In this document: in pieces, positions 1-7,863 of the stretch
How positions within the stretch are numbered: the stretch's first letter is position 1
Layout: each line of letters begins with the position of its first letter
Source: Sneathiella sp.
GTDB lineage: Bacteria; Pseudomonadota; Alphaproteobacteria; Sneathiellales; Sneathiellaceae
Length of the DNA: 48,539 nucleotides
NCBI RefSeq assembly: GCF_002694385.1
Contig: NZ_NZMB01000018.1
Span: 156,255 to 204,793 of the forward strand
Reading direction: 5' to 3'
The notes under the pieces: model-generated
What the model was told of the DNA's origin: nothing
The model's database searches: none
The model's input: the letters and a program-made list of their open reading frames with translations, nothing else
Made by a program: the position numbers and the translations under genes

Positions 1-840
1 ACATGGCTCGGCCATGCGGCCTTTATCATCCGCAGCGGCGGCAAGGTCATTCTGACCGACCCTTACCTGACCGAGGTCGCTGGCCCCGGCCGCGTCGGAC
101 CAAAGCGCTATGTCCCGGCAGCGCTTGGCGTTCATGAACTTCCGCGCGCCGATGTGATGCTGGTCAGCCATAACCATTACGATCATCTGGATGCCCGCGT
201 CATCCGCGCCTATCCCTATAAAGACAGTACGCAGGTTATTGTTCCGCTCGGGCTGAAAAAATTTTTCACACGACGCGGCTTTAAAAAGGTCATTGAAATG
301 GACTGGTGGGATAGCTGGACCGAAGACGGCCTCGCCATTACCACGCTCCCCGCTGTGCATTCCTCCGGACGGGGTGTCCATGATCAGAAGAAAACCCTGT
401 GGGCCAGTTTCGGGATTCGCACCGCGGAAGAAAATATCTGGTTCTCCGGTGATACCGCAAATGGCGGCATTTTCGAGGAAATCGGCCAACGCGAGGGACC
501 GTTCGATCTCGCCATTGTCGGCATTGGCGCGTATGAGCCGCGCGAGATCATGAAGATGGTCCATGCCAGCCCGGAAGATGCGGTGGAGATTGTCCGCGCT
601 CTCCGCGCCCAACGTGCTGTCGGTATGCATTGGGGGACAATCCTGCTTACCGCCGAAGATCCGTTCGAAGCGCCGGAGCGGTTCAGGCAGGCAGCGGAAA
701 AGCAGGGCTTTGGCGCCGAGAACGCCCTGACTTTACGGATCGGGGAGACCCTGCCGCTCAACGCCGCGTCAGCAGCAGGTAAATTTCGTGGTGGCCCAGC
801 AGGTAAATCCCGCTCAACGGCTGGGCAACCACCTTCGTAA
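1..840 (+). CDS. MBL-fold metallo-hydrolase (5' partial)
   Basis: The frame is open from base 1, so the N-terminus lies outside the window; 279 codons are present. Residues 2-14 read as the family's opening WLGHAAF-type strand, as in UlaG/NAPE-PLD-like hydrolases. The metal-binding H-x-H-x-D-H motif is H57, H59, D61, H62, and later metal ligands are a GDT motif (near residue 152) and an MHWGT motif (near residue 209). Members are cytoplasmic metal-dependent hydrolases; the substrate cannot be read from sequence. The last roughly 25 residues are a Gly/Ala/Ser/Arg-rich tail that overlaps the convergent gene by 83 bases and looks like a read-through extension, not a domain. Confidence 0.85.
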   Translation, partial: TWLGHAAFIIRSGGKVILTDPYLTEVAGPGRVGPKRYVPAALGVHELPRADVMLVSHNHYDHLDARVIRAYPYKDSTQVIVPLGLKKFFTRRGFKKVIEMDWWDSWTEDGLAITTLPAVHSSGRGVHDQKKTLWASFGIRTAEENIWFSGDTANGGIFEEIGQREGPFDLAIVGIGAYEPREIMKMVHASPEDAVEIVRALRAQRAVGMHWGTILLTAEDPFEAPERFRQAAEKQGFGAENALTLRIGETLPLNAASAAGKFRGGPAGKSRSTAGQPPS

Positions 841-1231
841 ACGGTGCCTCGCAGTCCAGTTCCGTCATAAGGACGGCATACTCCCGCCGGTCATTGCCTG
901 GCTGCAAGCCGAGTTCCGACCAGGACCCGCCGGAGGAGCCAAAAGTCTCCATGTCATCCTTAAGGATCACGGGTTTTAATGGGGGTATGTTGCAATCTGG
1001 AGCGAACTCTGAGGAGAGGACACCGTTCCGGATGATCACCTCACGCCCGACGAGTGCTTGCGCCGTTTCGATCGATTCCCCATAGATACCAGCCGCACGC
1101 ATTTCAGAGAGGATCCACTCCCCACTGAGGTCATCCTTCGCCGACGGCTCCTGTTGCAAGGCATCCCATAGGCCTTTTGCCCCAAACAACAGGGCCAACA
1201 GTATGGCAACTATCAACAGCTTCCTGATCAT
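758..1231 (-). CDS. Small membrane-anchored protein of unknown function
   Basis: A 157-residue protein starting MIRKLL, chosen because AGAGGAGA sits just upstream of this ATG; an open frame continues further upstream but has no comparable ribosome binding site and runs into rpsI. Residues 4-20 form one hydrophobic segment (uncleaved signal or anchor), so the rest is probably periplasmic. The soluble part begins with an LSGEW motif and has two cysteines that could pair. LSGxW openings occur in META and lipocalin-like folds, but the resemblance is too short to name a family. It lies downstream of rpsI but is separated from it by a strong terminator, and it overlaps the 3' end of the convergent MBL hydrolase. 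Confidence 0.65.
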   Translation of the reverse strand: MIRKLLIVAILLALLFGAKGLWDALQQEPSAKDDLSGEWILSEMRAAGIYGESIETAQALVGREVIIRNGVLSSEFAPDCNIPPLKPVILKDDMETFGSSGGSWSELGLQPGNDRREYAVLMTELDCEAPFTKVVAQPLSGIYLLGHHEIYLLLTRR

Positions 1232-1274
1232 CCGCTGTCTCCTCTGCTTGCTGATACTGGCGGATATCATAGCA

Positions 1275-1308
1275 ACAAAAAAAGGCCGCCCGAAGGCGAC
1301 CTTTTTTC
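1275..1308 (-). terminator. Rho-independent terminator of rplM-rpsI
   Basis: Ten-base arms (1281-1290 and 1295-1304) close a UUCG-type tetraloop when read on the minus strand, with one G-U pair, followed by a run of T. It sits about 20 bases past the rpsI stop. Confidence 0.9.
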
Positions 1309-1328
1309 TGTTTCTGTTTTCCGCGTGA

Positions 1329-1859
1329 TTAACGCTTGGAGAACTGGAAGCTGCGGCGGGCTTTCGCACGGCCGTATTTCTTACGTTCAACGGCCCGGCT
1401 GTCGCGGGTGAGGAAGCCTTCGCCCTTGAGGGCCGAGCGCAGAGCCGGCTCATAGTAGGTCAGCGCTTTTGAAATACCATGGCGAACCGCCCCGGCCTGA
1501 CCGGAGAGACCCCCGCCCTTCACCGTGCAGACAACGTCGAACTGACCGACGCGATCAGTCACTTCAAACGGCTGCAACAGGATCATGCGGAGCACGGGAC
1601 GCGCGAAGTAAATTTCCTGGTCCCGGCCATTGACGGTAACCTTGCCGCTGCCCGGCTTGATCCAGACGCGGGCGATGGCGTTTTTCCGCTTGCCTGTGGC
1701 GTAGGAACGGCCCTGGCTGTCGATCACCGGCTCGGCGGTGACCGTTTCAATGACTTCGGCAGCGTGAATGACTTCCGCGCCCGCTTCACCGCCCGCGGCG
1801 CCCTTGCCGCCTTCGGTCAGCTCTTTCAAATCCTCAAGGGAGTTTGCTTCATCAGCCAT
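1329..1859 (-). CDS. rpsI: 30S ribosomal protein uS9
   Basis: uS9 of the small ribosomal subunit, whose C-terminal tail reaches the tRNA sites near the decoding centre. The core starts near residue 51 ([17 protein letters not shown]) and ends with the typical basic tail RSFQFSKR. The protein is 176 residues, longer than the roughly 130 of E. coli, because of an acidic Ala/Glu-rich N-terminal extension of about 45 residues, common in alphaproteobacteria. The start has TAAGGAG upstream, which overlaps the end of rplM; the two genes are separated by two bases and are surely co-transcribed. Confidence 0.98.
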   Translation of the reverse strand: MADEANSLEDLKELTEGGKGAAGGEAGAEVIHAAEVIETVTAEPVIDSQGRSYATGKRKNAIARVWIKPGSGKVTVNGRDQEIYFARPVLRMILLQPFEVTDRVGQFDVVCTVKGGGLSGQAGAVRHGISKALTYYEPALRSALKGEGFLTRDSRAVERKKYGRAKARRSFQFSKR

Positions 1860-1861
1860 GC

Positions 1862-2326
1862 TCAGGCGCTCCTTACATTCTTGGTGTTCATGGATGCGAC
1901 ATCCAGCACTTCCGGGTTCTGGGCTTCATGCGGATGCGAGGAACCGGCATAGACGCGCAGGTTCTTGAACTGCTTGCGTCCCAGCGGGCCGCGCGGAATC
2001 ATCCGTTCAACCGCCTTTTCGATCAGCCGTTCCGGATGCGCGCCGCCAAGCGTTTTTCCTGCCGTACGGCTCTTGATGCCGCCCGGATAACCGGTATGCC
2101 AGTAGAACAGCTTGTCCGACAGCTTCTTGCCGGTCAGAGCGACTTTCTCCGCATTGATGATGATGACATTATCGCCACAGTCGATATGCGGCGTATACAT
2201 GGGTTTGTGCTTGCCGCGCAGGCGGTTTGCAACAATCGCGGCGAGACGGCCGAGAACGATGCCTTCCGCATCGATCAGCAGCCACTTCTTCTCCACCTCG
2301 GATGGTTTCGCAGAATAGGTTTTCAT
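1862..2326 (-). CDS. rplM: 50S ribosomal protein uL13
   Basis: uL13, an early-assembling large-subunit protein, 154 residues. The start MKTYSAKP is the usual alphaproteobacterial one and has a GAAGG/GGA ribosome binding site; upstream in-frame codons are ignored. The sequence shows the family blocks [15 protein letters not shown] near residue 15 and a [15 protein letters not shown]-type block in the middle. First gene of the two-gene rplM-rpsI operon. Because ribosomal operons in this position are strongly expressed, the sigma70 promoter at 2399-2427 is the likely driver. Confidence 0.98.
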   Translation of the reverse strand: MKTYSAKPSEVEKKWLLIDAEGIVLGRLAAIVANRLRGKHKPMYTPHIDCGDNVIIINAEKVALTGKKLSDKLFYWHTGYPGGIKSRTAGKTLGGAHPERLIEKAVERMIPRGPLGRKQFKNLRVYAGSSHPHEAQNPEVLDVASMNTKNVRSA

Positions 2327-2398
2327 TATTTCCAGCCTTCGCATCAAGCGTGCCAAAACAAAAGAAAGGGAGCAACAGGCTCCCCGATATGATGGGCG

Positions 2399-2427
2399 GG
2401 TATAAACGCAGTTTGTTGCGACGTCAA
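2399..2427 (-). promoter_or_regulatory. sigma70 promoter of rplM-rpsI
   Basis: On the minus strand: -35 TTGACG (2422-2427), 17-base spacer, -10 TATACC (2399-2404), about 70 bases upstream of the rplM start. No competing promoter of similar quality is seen in the gap. Confidence 0.75.
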
Positions 2428-2493
2428 CCGAAATAAGGCTGTTATTTCACTTCTTTAGGATTGAGGTGTTATAATACCTTATATTTTGACAAC

Positions 2494-2922
2494 TCACGCC
2501 CCATCCCGTTTCGGCGGAATTGAATAGGTTGCCGTGACATGAGCGACCGGATCATCGGAAGCCTCTGAAAAGAGGCCGAATTCCCCGACGGCCAGCGCCT
2601 TGCCGAGCTTCAGCAGTCGCCCCTTTGCAGTCATCTTGCCCGGCACGGGCTTGCGCAGGAAATTGATATTGAGGCTGGTGGTGACGGCTAGGGCCACAGG
2701 CCCGATCTGCGCCAGCAACAGCATATACATGGCCGCATCGGCCAGTTCCATCATCGTCGGGCCCGACACGGTACCGCCCGGCCGCAGGTGTCGATCCGCC
2801 GTCCGCATAGAGATGATGATGCTGTCATCATCCACATGCTCCACTTTCAAATTCATATGGCCGATTTGCGGAAAAGTATCCCGGTTGAATTGCTCAAGCA
2901 TCTCGGCGGTCATGATGGGCAC
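2494..2922 (-). CDS. PaaI-family hotdog thioesterase
   Basis: A 142-residue single hotdog-fold protein of the PaaI/acyl-CoA thioesterase family, which hydrolyses acyl-CoA thioesters in the cytoplasm. The motif RPGGTVSGPTMMELADAA (near residues 47-64) carries the helix and Asp/Glu region of the active site. I choose the GTG at 2922 over the ATG at 2913 because AAGGAGA lies at ideal distance from the GTG and too far from the ATG. It is divergent from the crotonase/CoA-binding/metY genes; a thioesterase, a crotonase and a CoA-binding protein together suggest acyl-CoA housekeeping. The true substrate is unknown. Confidence 0.9.
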   Translation of the reverse strand: MPIMTAEMLEQFNRDTFPQIGHMNLKVEHVDDDSIIISMRTADRHLRPGGTVSGPTMMELADAAMYMLLLAQIGPVALAVTTSLNINFLRKPVPGKMTAKGRLLKLGKALAVGEFGLFSEASDDPVAHVTATYSIPPKRDGA

Positions 2923-3098
2923 GGGTGGTTTCTCCTTCTTTAATATCGTTGAGAGAGGATAACCACCCCCAATTCACCCGGCAAGAGAAAGCACCCGGGC
3001 GACATGCCTTTTCATTGGAAAATCACAGATACCCGTTGATCCGGGCCGAGAAAGGATTAAGCTGTTGACAGATTATCAACAAGCAGCAGGGAACAGGC

Positions 3099-3905
3099 AT
3101 GCCAGCGAAGGAAGCGTCGCGGGGGAACAATCACAGGATCATCGATATGACCGTCAGAGATCATGTCGCGACCCTGACGCTGAATGATCCGGCGAGCCGC
3201 AATTCTCTCTCCCGCGAAATGATGACGCAGCTACAGGAAAATCTCGACGCCATCGCGGCGGACAAAAATATCCATGTGTTAATCCTCCGCGCCGAAGGGC
3301 CGGTCTTTTCCTCCGGGCATAACCTCCGTGAAGTACAGGGCATGGCGCGGGATGAAACACTCGCTGAACTGTTTGATCAGTGCAGCAAGATGATGCAGGC
3401 GATTGTTCATCTGCCGCAGCCGGTGATTGCCCGCATAGACGGCATGGTGACAGCGGCCGGCACACAGCTGGTCGCCTCCTGCGACCTGGCCTATGCTTCT
3501 GAAAATTCGAAATTCGCCACATCAGGGATCAATTTCGGATTATTCTGTTCAACGCCCGGCGTCGCGCTTGGCCGCAATGTTTCCCCTAAGCATGCCATGG
3601 AAATGCTGCTCTCCGGTGACTTCATCAATGCCAACCGCGCAAGGGAGATTGGACTGATCAACGTCGCCCTGCCCGCCGACAAGCTGGATGCGCATATCCA
3701 TACCATGGCGCAAAATATCGCCGCGAAATCGCCGGTGGTCGTAAAAATGGGCAAAGCCGCCTTCTATCAACAGCTTTCCCTCCCCCTCGATGAGGCCTAT
3801 TCACTTACCTCCGGGGTGATGGTTGAGAATATGCGCACCCATGACGCCGCCGAAGGGCTGACCGCGTTTTTTGAAAAGCGCACGCCAGAGTGGCGGGGAG
3901 AATAA
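3099..3905 (+). CDS. Crotonase-family protein, ECHDC3-like
   Basis: A 268-residue crotonase-fold protein. The oxyanion-hole regions are visible (SSGHNLRE near residue 72 and the MVTAAGTQLVASCD block near residues 116-129), but the two glutamates used by true enoyl-CoA hydratases are replaced by Gln and Gly. The VTAAG, FATSGINFGLFCSTPGVAL pattern matches the ECHDC3 subgroup rather than classical hydratase, so hydratase activity should not be assumed. The start follows CAGGGA; an internal ATG at 3147 (MTVRDHV) is also possible. It ends three bases before the CoA-binding protein gene, so they form one operon. Confidence 0.88.
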   Translation: MPAKEASRGNNHRIIDMTVRDHVATLTLNDPASRNSLSREMMTQLQENLDAIAADKNIHVLILRAEGPVFSSGHNLREVQGMARDETLAELFDQCSKMMQAIVHLPQPVIARIDGMVTAAGTQLVASCDLAYASENSKFATSGINFGLFCSTPGVALGRNVSPKHAMEMLLSGDFINANRAREIGLINVALPADKLDAHIHTMAQNIAAKSPVVVKMGKAAFYQQLSLPLDEAYSLTSGVMVENMRTHDAAEGLTAFFEKRTPEWRGE

Positions 3906-3908
3906 TAT

Positions 3909-4349
3909 ATGAACCATGACAGCTACACCGACGATTATATCGTCGGCATTTTCAATGACGTCAAAAGCATTGCCGTTGTCGGCATGAGTGCGGACCCGAC
4001 ACGGGCCAGCCATTATGTCGCGGTGTTTCTGAAATCTCAGGGCTATCGGATCATTCCGGTCAACCCGGGACTTGCGGGGGAAAAACTCATCGGTGAGGCG
4101 GTTTACGCCTCTCTCCGGGACATCCCGGAGCCTGTCGATATGGTGGATTGTTTCCGGGTGTCGGAGGACATCCCACCCATCGTCGAGGATGCCATTGCCA
4201 TCAATGCCAAAGTTGTCTGGATGCAGATCGGCATTCGCAACGATGCCGCGGCTGCCGCGGCGGAAGCGGCGGGGATGAAAGTGGTGATGAACCGATGTCC
4301 GAAGGTAGAAATCGGCCGGCTTGGCCACCGGATCACCGTCCGGAGCTGA
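3909..4349 (+). CDS. CoA-binding domain protein (YccU-like)
   Basis: A 146-residue stand-alone CoA-binding domain with a Rossmann-like fold. The nucleotide-binding strand-turn is SIAVVGMSADPTRASHYVA (from about residue 20), followed by YRIIPVNPG and the conserved C-terminal NRCPK motif with a cysteine. Proteins of this family bind CoA or acyl-CoA in the cytoplasm; no reaction is established. GGGGAG precedes the start and only three bases separate it from the crotonase gene. The next gene, metY, follows after 50 bases and may be in the same transcript. Confidence 0.9.
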   Translation: MNHDSYTDDYIVGIFNDVKSIAVVGMSADPTRASHYVAVFLKSQGYRIIPVNPGLAGEKLIGEAVYASLRDIPEPVDMVDCFRVSEDIPPIVEDAIAINAKVVWMQIGIRNDAAAAAAEAAGMKVVMNRCPKVEIGRLGHRITVRS

Positions 4350-4399
4350 CGGCCAGCAACAATAACAACCAACATTATCATCCAGAGTAGGGAATAATC

Positions 4400-5677
4400 A
4401 TGAGCAACCAGAAATTCGAAACGCTTGCCGTCCATGCCGGCGCCGTGCCGGACCCGACCACCAAGGCGCGGGTCACCCCCATCTATCAAACCGCCTCTTA
4501 CGTGTTTGATGACGCGGATCACGCCGCATCCCTATTTAACCTTCAGGCCTTCGGCAATATCTATTCGCGCCTGACCAACCCGACCAATGGCGTCCTGGAA
4601 GAGCGGATCACGGCCCTTGAAGGCGGCGCGACCAGCCTCGCAGTCGCCTCCGGCCATGCGGCGCAGATGATTGCGCTGCATACGCTGATGGACAATGGCG
4701 ATGAATTTCTCGCCTCCACCAAGCTCTATGGCGGCTCCATCAACCAGTTCAGCCATTCCTTCAAGAAGTTCGGCTGGAATGCCATTTTTGTCGATCCGAC
4801 AGACCCGCAGGATTTCAAAAAGGCACTAACGCCGAAATGCAAGGCGATCTTTATCGAAAGCCTCGCCAATCCGGGCGGCATCGTGACGGATATTGAGGCA
4901 ATCGCCAAAATTGCCCATGAGGCAGGCATTCCGCTTATCGTCGATAACACGCTGGCGACGCCATATCATTGCCGTCCGATCGAGTTCGGCGCCGACATCG
5001 TTGTGCATTCAGCGACAAAATTCCTCGGCGGGCATGGCAATTCCATCGGCGGACTGATCGTCGATGGTGGCAAATTTGACTGGAGCGCCTCTGACAAATT
5101 CCCGACGCTCAGCAAGCCGAACCCGTCCTATCACGACATGGTTTTTCATGAGGCGTTCGGCAATATCGCTTTCGGCATCGCTTGCCGGGCGCTGGGCCTG
5201 CGCGACCTTGGGCCCGCCCTCTCCCCTTTCAATGCTTTCATGATCCTGACCGGCATCGAGACGCTGGCACTGCGCATGGAGCGGCACAGCGCCAACACCC
5301 TTGCCGTCGCCAAACATCTGAAGGGCCATGACAAGGTATCCTGGGTGTCCTATGCAGGGCTTGAGGGTGACGCCTATTACAAGCTCGGCCAAAAATACCT
5401 CTCCGGCGGGGCCGGGGCAGTCCTGACCTTCGGTGTCAAGGGCGGCTATGAAGCAGGCAAGAAGATTGTGGAGAGCGTCGAGCTGTTCTCCCACCTCGCC
5501 AATATCGGCGACACCCGCAGCCTAATCATCCATCCGAGCTCGACCACCCACCGCCAGCTCAGCGAAGATCAGCAGAAAGCGGCCGGCGCCGGCCCCGATG
5601 TGGTGCGCCTCTCCGTCGGGATCGAAAATGTCGCCGATATTATCGCCGATCTAGATCAGGCCCTGGCCAAGCTCTGA
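4400..5677 (+). CDS. metY: O-acetylhomoserine aminocarboxypropyltransferase (sulfhydrylase)
   Basis: A PLP enzyme of the Cys/Met metabolism family, 425 residues, that makes homocysteine from O-acetylhomoserine and sulfide in direct-sulfhydrylation methionine synthesis. The PLP lysine is K207 in the motif HSATKFLGG; the YSRLTNPT motif (near residue 55) and the EGGATSLAVASG block are typical. The length fits MetY (about 425-430) better than MetB or MetZ (about 380-400). TAGGGA lies upstream of the start. Third gene of the crotonase/CoA-binding/metY run; its end is followed by a 13-bp inverted repeat shared with the convergent VOC gene. Confidence 0.93.
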   Translation: MSNQKFETLAVHAGAVPDPTTKARVTPIYQTASYVFDDADHAASLFNLQAFGNIYSRLTNPTNGVLEERITALEGGATSLAVASGHAAQMIALHTLMDNGDEFLASTKLYGGSINQFSHSFKKFGWNAIFVDPTDPQDFKKALTPKCKAIFIESLANPGGIVTDIEAIAKIAHEAGIPLIVDNTLATPYHCRPIEFGADIVVHSATKFLGGHGNSIGGLIVDGGKFDWSASDKFPTLSKPNPSYHDMVFHEAFGNIAFGIACRALGLRDLGPALSPFNAFMILTGIETLALRMERHSANTLAVAKHLKGHDKVSWVSYAGLEGDAYYKLGQKYLSGGAGAVLTFGVKGGYEAGKKIVESVELFSHLANIGDTRSLIIHPSSTTHRQLSEDQQKAAGAGPDVVRLSVGIENVADIIADLDQALAKL

Positions 5678-5697
5678 CCAGTCCTGCCATACGATGA

Positions 5698-5727
5698 AAC
5701 TGTCCGTCTATTCGTAGACGGACAGTT
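5698..5727. repeat. 13-bp inverted repeat between metY and the VOC gene
   Basis: Perfect arms 5698-5710 and 5715-5727 around the loop TTCG. The VOC stop codon lies in the left arm, so half of the hairpin is coding. There is no T-run on either strand, so it is either a hairpin for transcript 3' ends on both sides or a weak bidirectional terminator. Confidence 0.6.
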
Positions 5728-6085
5728 CGATCAGATTGAGATCAGGATCACGCACATAGATTGACGTGATCGGCCCTCTCGCGCCCGTGCGGACAACCGG
5801 GCCCATCAGGATAGACACCCCGGCAGCCTCAAGCCGGGCCGCCATCGTCTCCAGCTCTCCCTCGATAATGAAGCACAGATCCGCCGTCCCTGGCCGGGCA
5901 AGATGCGCTTTCGGCTCAAACTCATGCCCGGCCAGATGCAGATTGATCTTCGACGCACCGAAGTGAAGCGCACGCCGTCCCTTTCCCGGCTCCTGATACG
6001 TCATCCCAAGTAATGAACAGTAAAACTGCTTCGTTTTGTCAATATCCACAACAGTCAAAACAAAATGATCGAGATTTTTAATCAT
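5708..6085 (-). CDS. VOC (glyoxalase/dioxygenase superfamily) protein
   Basis: A 125-residue single VOC module. It opens with the family pattern LDHFVLTVVDIDKTKQFY and closes with DPDLNLIELSVYE. Candidate metal ligands are H7 and E120, the usual first and last ligand positions. Similar short alphaproteobacterial proteins are annotated as virulence- or lactoylglutathione lyase-related, but the reaction is not known. AAGGGAGA precedes the start. It is divergent from the hfa-like operon with an 87-base gap that contains an 18-base palindromic element. Confidence 0.9.
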   Translation of the reverse strand: MIKNLDHFVLTVVDIDKTKQFYCSLLGMTYQEPGKGRRALHFGASKINLHLAGHEFEPKAHLARPGTADLCFIIEGELETMAARLEAAGVSILMGPVVRTGARGPITSIYVRDPDLNLIELSVYE

Positions 6086-6099
6086 TTTTCTTGTCTCCC

Positions 6100-6117
6100 T
6101 TCAATATTTAAATTGAA
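6100..6117. promoter_or_regulatory. Palindrome in the VOC/hfa divergent promoter region
   Basis: TTCAAT and ATTGAA arms around a 6-base A/T centre form an operator-like element between two divergent genes. Being A/T only, it could also be chance or a promoter part; a TTGAAT (6113-6118) followed by CTTATA (6137-6142) at 18 bases could serve the hfa-like operon. Confidence 0.35.
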
Positions 6118-6172
6118 TATATTATTCTAATTACTACTTATACGGGACATTAACTAAGCCGGGAAGCAGAAT

Positions 6173-6604
6173 ATGAATAAAATCACTCTTGCAGCAGCCG
6201 CCATCTTCCTTGCCCTGCCGCTTCTGGCGCAGGCCAAGGATGGCACCGTGACTGCCGCCGTCGGCTGGAATAACAGCGCCGGTTTCCAGACTTCCTATGA
6301 CATCAGTTCCAAAGCGGCAATCGCCGACCTTATCGAGAAGAAGGAGAATGGATATTACGACCAGTGGAAACGCCCGATCAACTATAATACCTATATCGGC
6401 GCACAGGTGACCACCATTGGCGCGCAGACGATCTTTCAGGACAGCAACCTCGACAACGTCATCGTCACCACGACCAACTGCGGCGAGGTAGTTAGCGCCA
6501 CCTCTGTCAAATCCGCTGACAGCAATCAAATCAACGTCACAGGCAGCGGCTGCAACGTCACCACCAACAATATGAGCAATCCAAATGAATACTACCCTTA
6601 TTAA
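6173..6604 (+). CDS. hfaA: Exported HfaA-like holdfast/curli-type protein
   Basis: A 143-residue protein with a signal peptide (residues 1-21, cleavage after AQA). The mature part is rich in Asn, Thr, Gly and Val, with blocks such as TIGAQTIFQDSNLDNVIV, and has two cysteines (C103, C127) likely to pair outside the cytoplasm. In Caulobacter, HfaA is a small secreted protein that, with HfaB and HfaD, fixes the holdfast adhesin to the cell surface. The assignment rests on composition, size, export signal and above all on the overlapping CsgG-type gene downstream; it could instead be another curli-like subunit. GGGA lies upstream of the ATG. Confidence 0.6.
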   Translation: MNKITLAAAAIFLALPLLAQAKDGTVTAAVGWNNSAGFQTSYDISSKAAIADLIEKKENGYYDQWKRPINYNTYIGAQVTTIGAQTIFQDSNLDNVIVTTTNCGEVVSATSVKSADSNQINVTGSGCNVTTNNMSNPNEYYPY

Positions 6605-7364
6605 GGTCGTCCTTGCACCGCTTTTTATTTCCGGTTGCATCGCGACCAGCGGTGAGAATGTGACATTGATCAAGGGACCACCGGTGGAGACCGTGCAAAC
6701 GCCCTATGATCGTCTGGTTGGCTGTATCGCGGCGGCTCATCCGATGCGGGGCGTCTGGGCCGTTGGCGATATCGTCGATGCCACCGGAAAATTCAGCGCC
6801 GAATATGCCGGGACCGGAAAATATATCACGCAAGGGGCAGGCGACATGATGCAGACGACTTTGTTGCAGGCAAAGGCGGAAACCATCGTCAACCGCCGTG
6901 ATCCCCGCCCGCTTCTCGCGGAAATCAACCTCGGCATTCGCAATCCGAAAAATTTGATGGTGATGGATTACTATATTACCGGCTCCATCAATACCCTCGA
7001 TTTCATTCCCGGGGCCGCTGCGGAGGTGACGGTTGCGGGTATCGGCCCGCGCTATCGCCAGAACCGCGCCGTGGTCGGGCTGGATCTGCATCTGACCGAG
7101 GCGGGAACCTCCCGCGTGCTGGCGGCGACGCAGATCTCGAAGCAGATCTACGCCGATGAGGCAGGCTTCGGCATTGGCCGCTTCTTTGGCGATACGCTAG
7201 TCAATCTCGACATATCGGGTCAGAACCGCGAACCGCTCCAGCTCTCGCTTCGCGCCATGCTGCAATTCGGTCTGTATGAGATGCTGGCGCAGCTTAATCC
7301 CGGACTGCGCCCTCAGTGCCAGCCCATCGTCGAGGCGATTGAGGGGGTTGAAGATAATTCATAA
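6585..7364 (+). CDS. hfaB: CsgG/HfaB-family outer-membrane secretion lipoprotein
   Basis: A 259-residue lipoprotein of the CsgG/HfaB family: lipobox ISGC with the lipidated cysteine at residue 18. The core follows the CsgG order: a VGDIVDATGKF-like strand (near 66), a long helix region with repeated Gln/Leu, an ITGSI block (near 131), an AGIGPRYRQN segment (near 150) and the closing SLRAMLQFGLYEML helix. CsgG forms an oligomeric outer-membrane pore for curli subunits; HfaB is needed for holdfast anchoring. The start overlaps the hfaA stop by 20 bases, with no separate ribosome binding site, which points to translational coupling. Well supported as CsgG-like; the holdfast role is inference. 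Confidence 0.82.
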   Translation: MNTTLIKVVLAPLFISGCIATSGENVTLIKGPPVETVQTPYDRLVGCIAAAHPMRGVWAVGDIVDATGKFSAEYAGTGKYITQGAGDMMQTTLLQAKAETIVNRRDPRPLLAEINLGIRNPKNLMVMDYYITGSINTLDFIPGAAAEVTVAGIGPRYRQNRAVVGLDLHLTEAGTSRVLAATQISKQIYADEAGFGIGRFFGDTLVNLDISGQNREPLQLSLRAMLQFGLYEMLAQLNPGLRPQCQPIVEAIEGVEDNS

Positions 7365-7425
7365 CAAGAAGCAACCGGACAGGTTGCCTGTCATAACGTT
7401 AGCTCATTTCATGAAGGAATATTGA

Positions 7426-7851
7426 ATGAAGAAGATGATTATCGGCGCATTCGCGCTTTCTCTGATGGCGGCTCCGGCTCTTGCCGACAGCACGATCGAC
7501 ACTGGTTCCATTACCTCCGGTGACGGTCATGTCGGTTTTAACTATTCGGAAGTCAGCGTCTCCGGTGGCAATCATATCATCACGACAAATGGCAACTATT
7601 CCGCCAATTTCGGATCGATCAACGCCGGGCATGTGGTTAACATCACCAGCTATACCAACTCCGATATCGGCGCGCCGTCGCTAACCTTGCCGGCAGCGAG
7701 TGAGGCCTTCGAGATGCCGGAAATCAGCCTGTACACCACAGGCACCACGGCCGTTGGCGCGACCACCTATTACGAATCCGGCTTCAGCCCGGTGATCACG
7801 CTCGGTAATGGCATTGTCGAACCGTTACTTGAGGAAGAAGTCAGCTTCTGA
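7426..7851 (+). CDS. Exported protein of unknown function, third gene of hfa-like operon
   Basis: A 141-residue protein with a clear signal peptide (residues 1-20, PALA). The mature chain is Gly/Ser/Thr/Asn-rich with little charge until an acidic tail (PLLEEEVSF), has no cysteine, and has aromatic residues spaced through beta-like stretches. AAGGA precedes the ATG, 61 bases after hfaB. Caulobacter has HfaD in this place, but HfaD is much larger, so this is not a simple HfaD. It may be a substrate or partner of the CsgG-type pore. No family is recognised. Confidence 0.7.
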   Translation: MKKMIIGAFALSLMAAPALADSTIDTGSITSGDGHVGFNYSEVSVSGGNHIITTNGNYSANFGSINAGHVVNITSYTNSDIGAPSLTLPAASEAFEMPEISLYTTGTTAVGATTYYESGFSPVITLGNGIVEPLLEEEVSF

Positions 7852-7863
7852 TCCATAAGTGCC

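Noticed and set aside
2464-2479. AGGTGTTA/TAATACCT near-palindrome between the PaaI gene and rplM
   Set aside because: Imperfect, A+T-rich, and behind rather than within the recognised rplM promoter.
6131-6160. CtrA site in the hfa-like promoter
   Set aside because: The best arrangements have two mismatches or an 8-base spacer.
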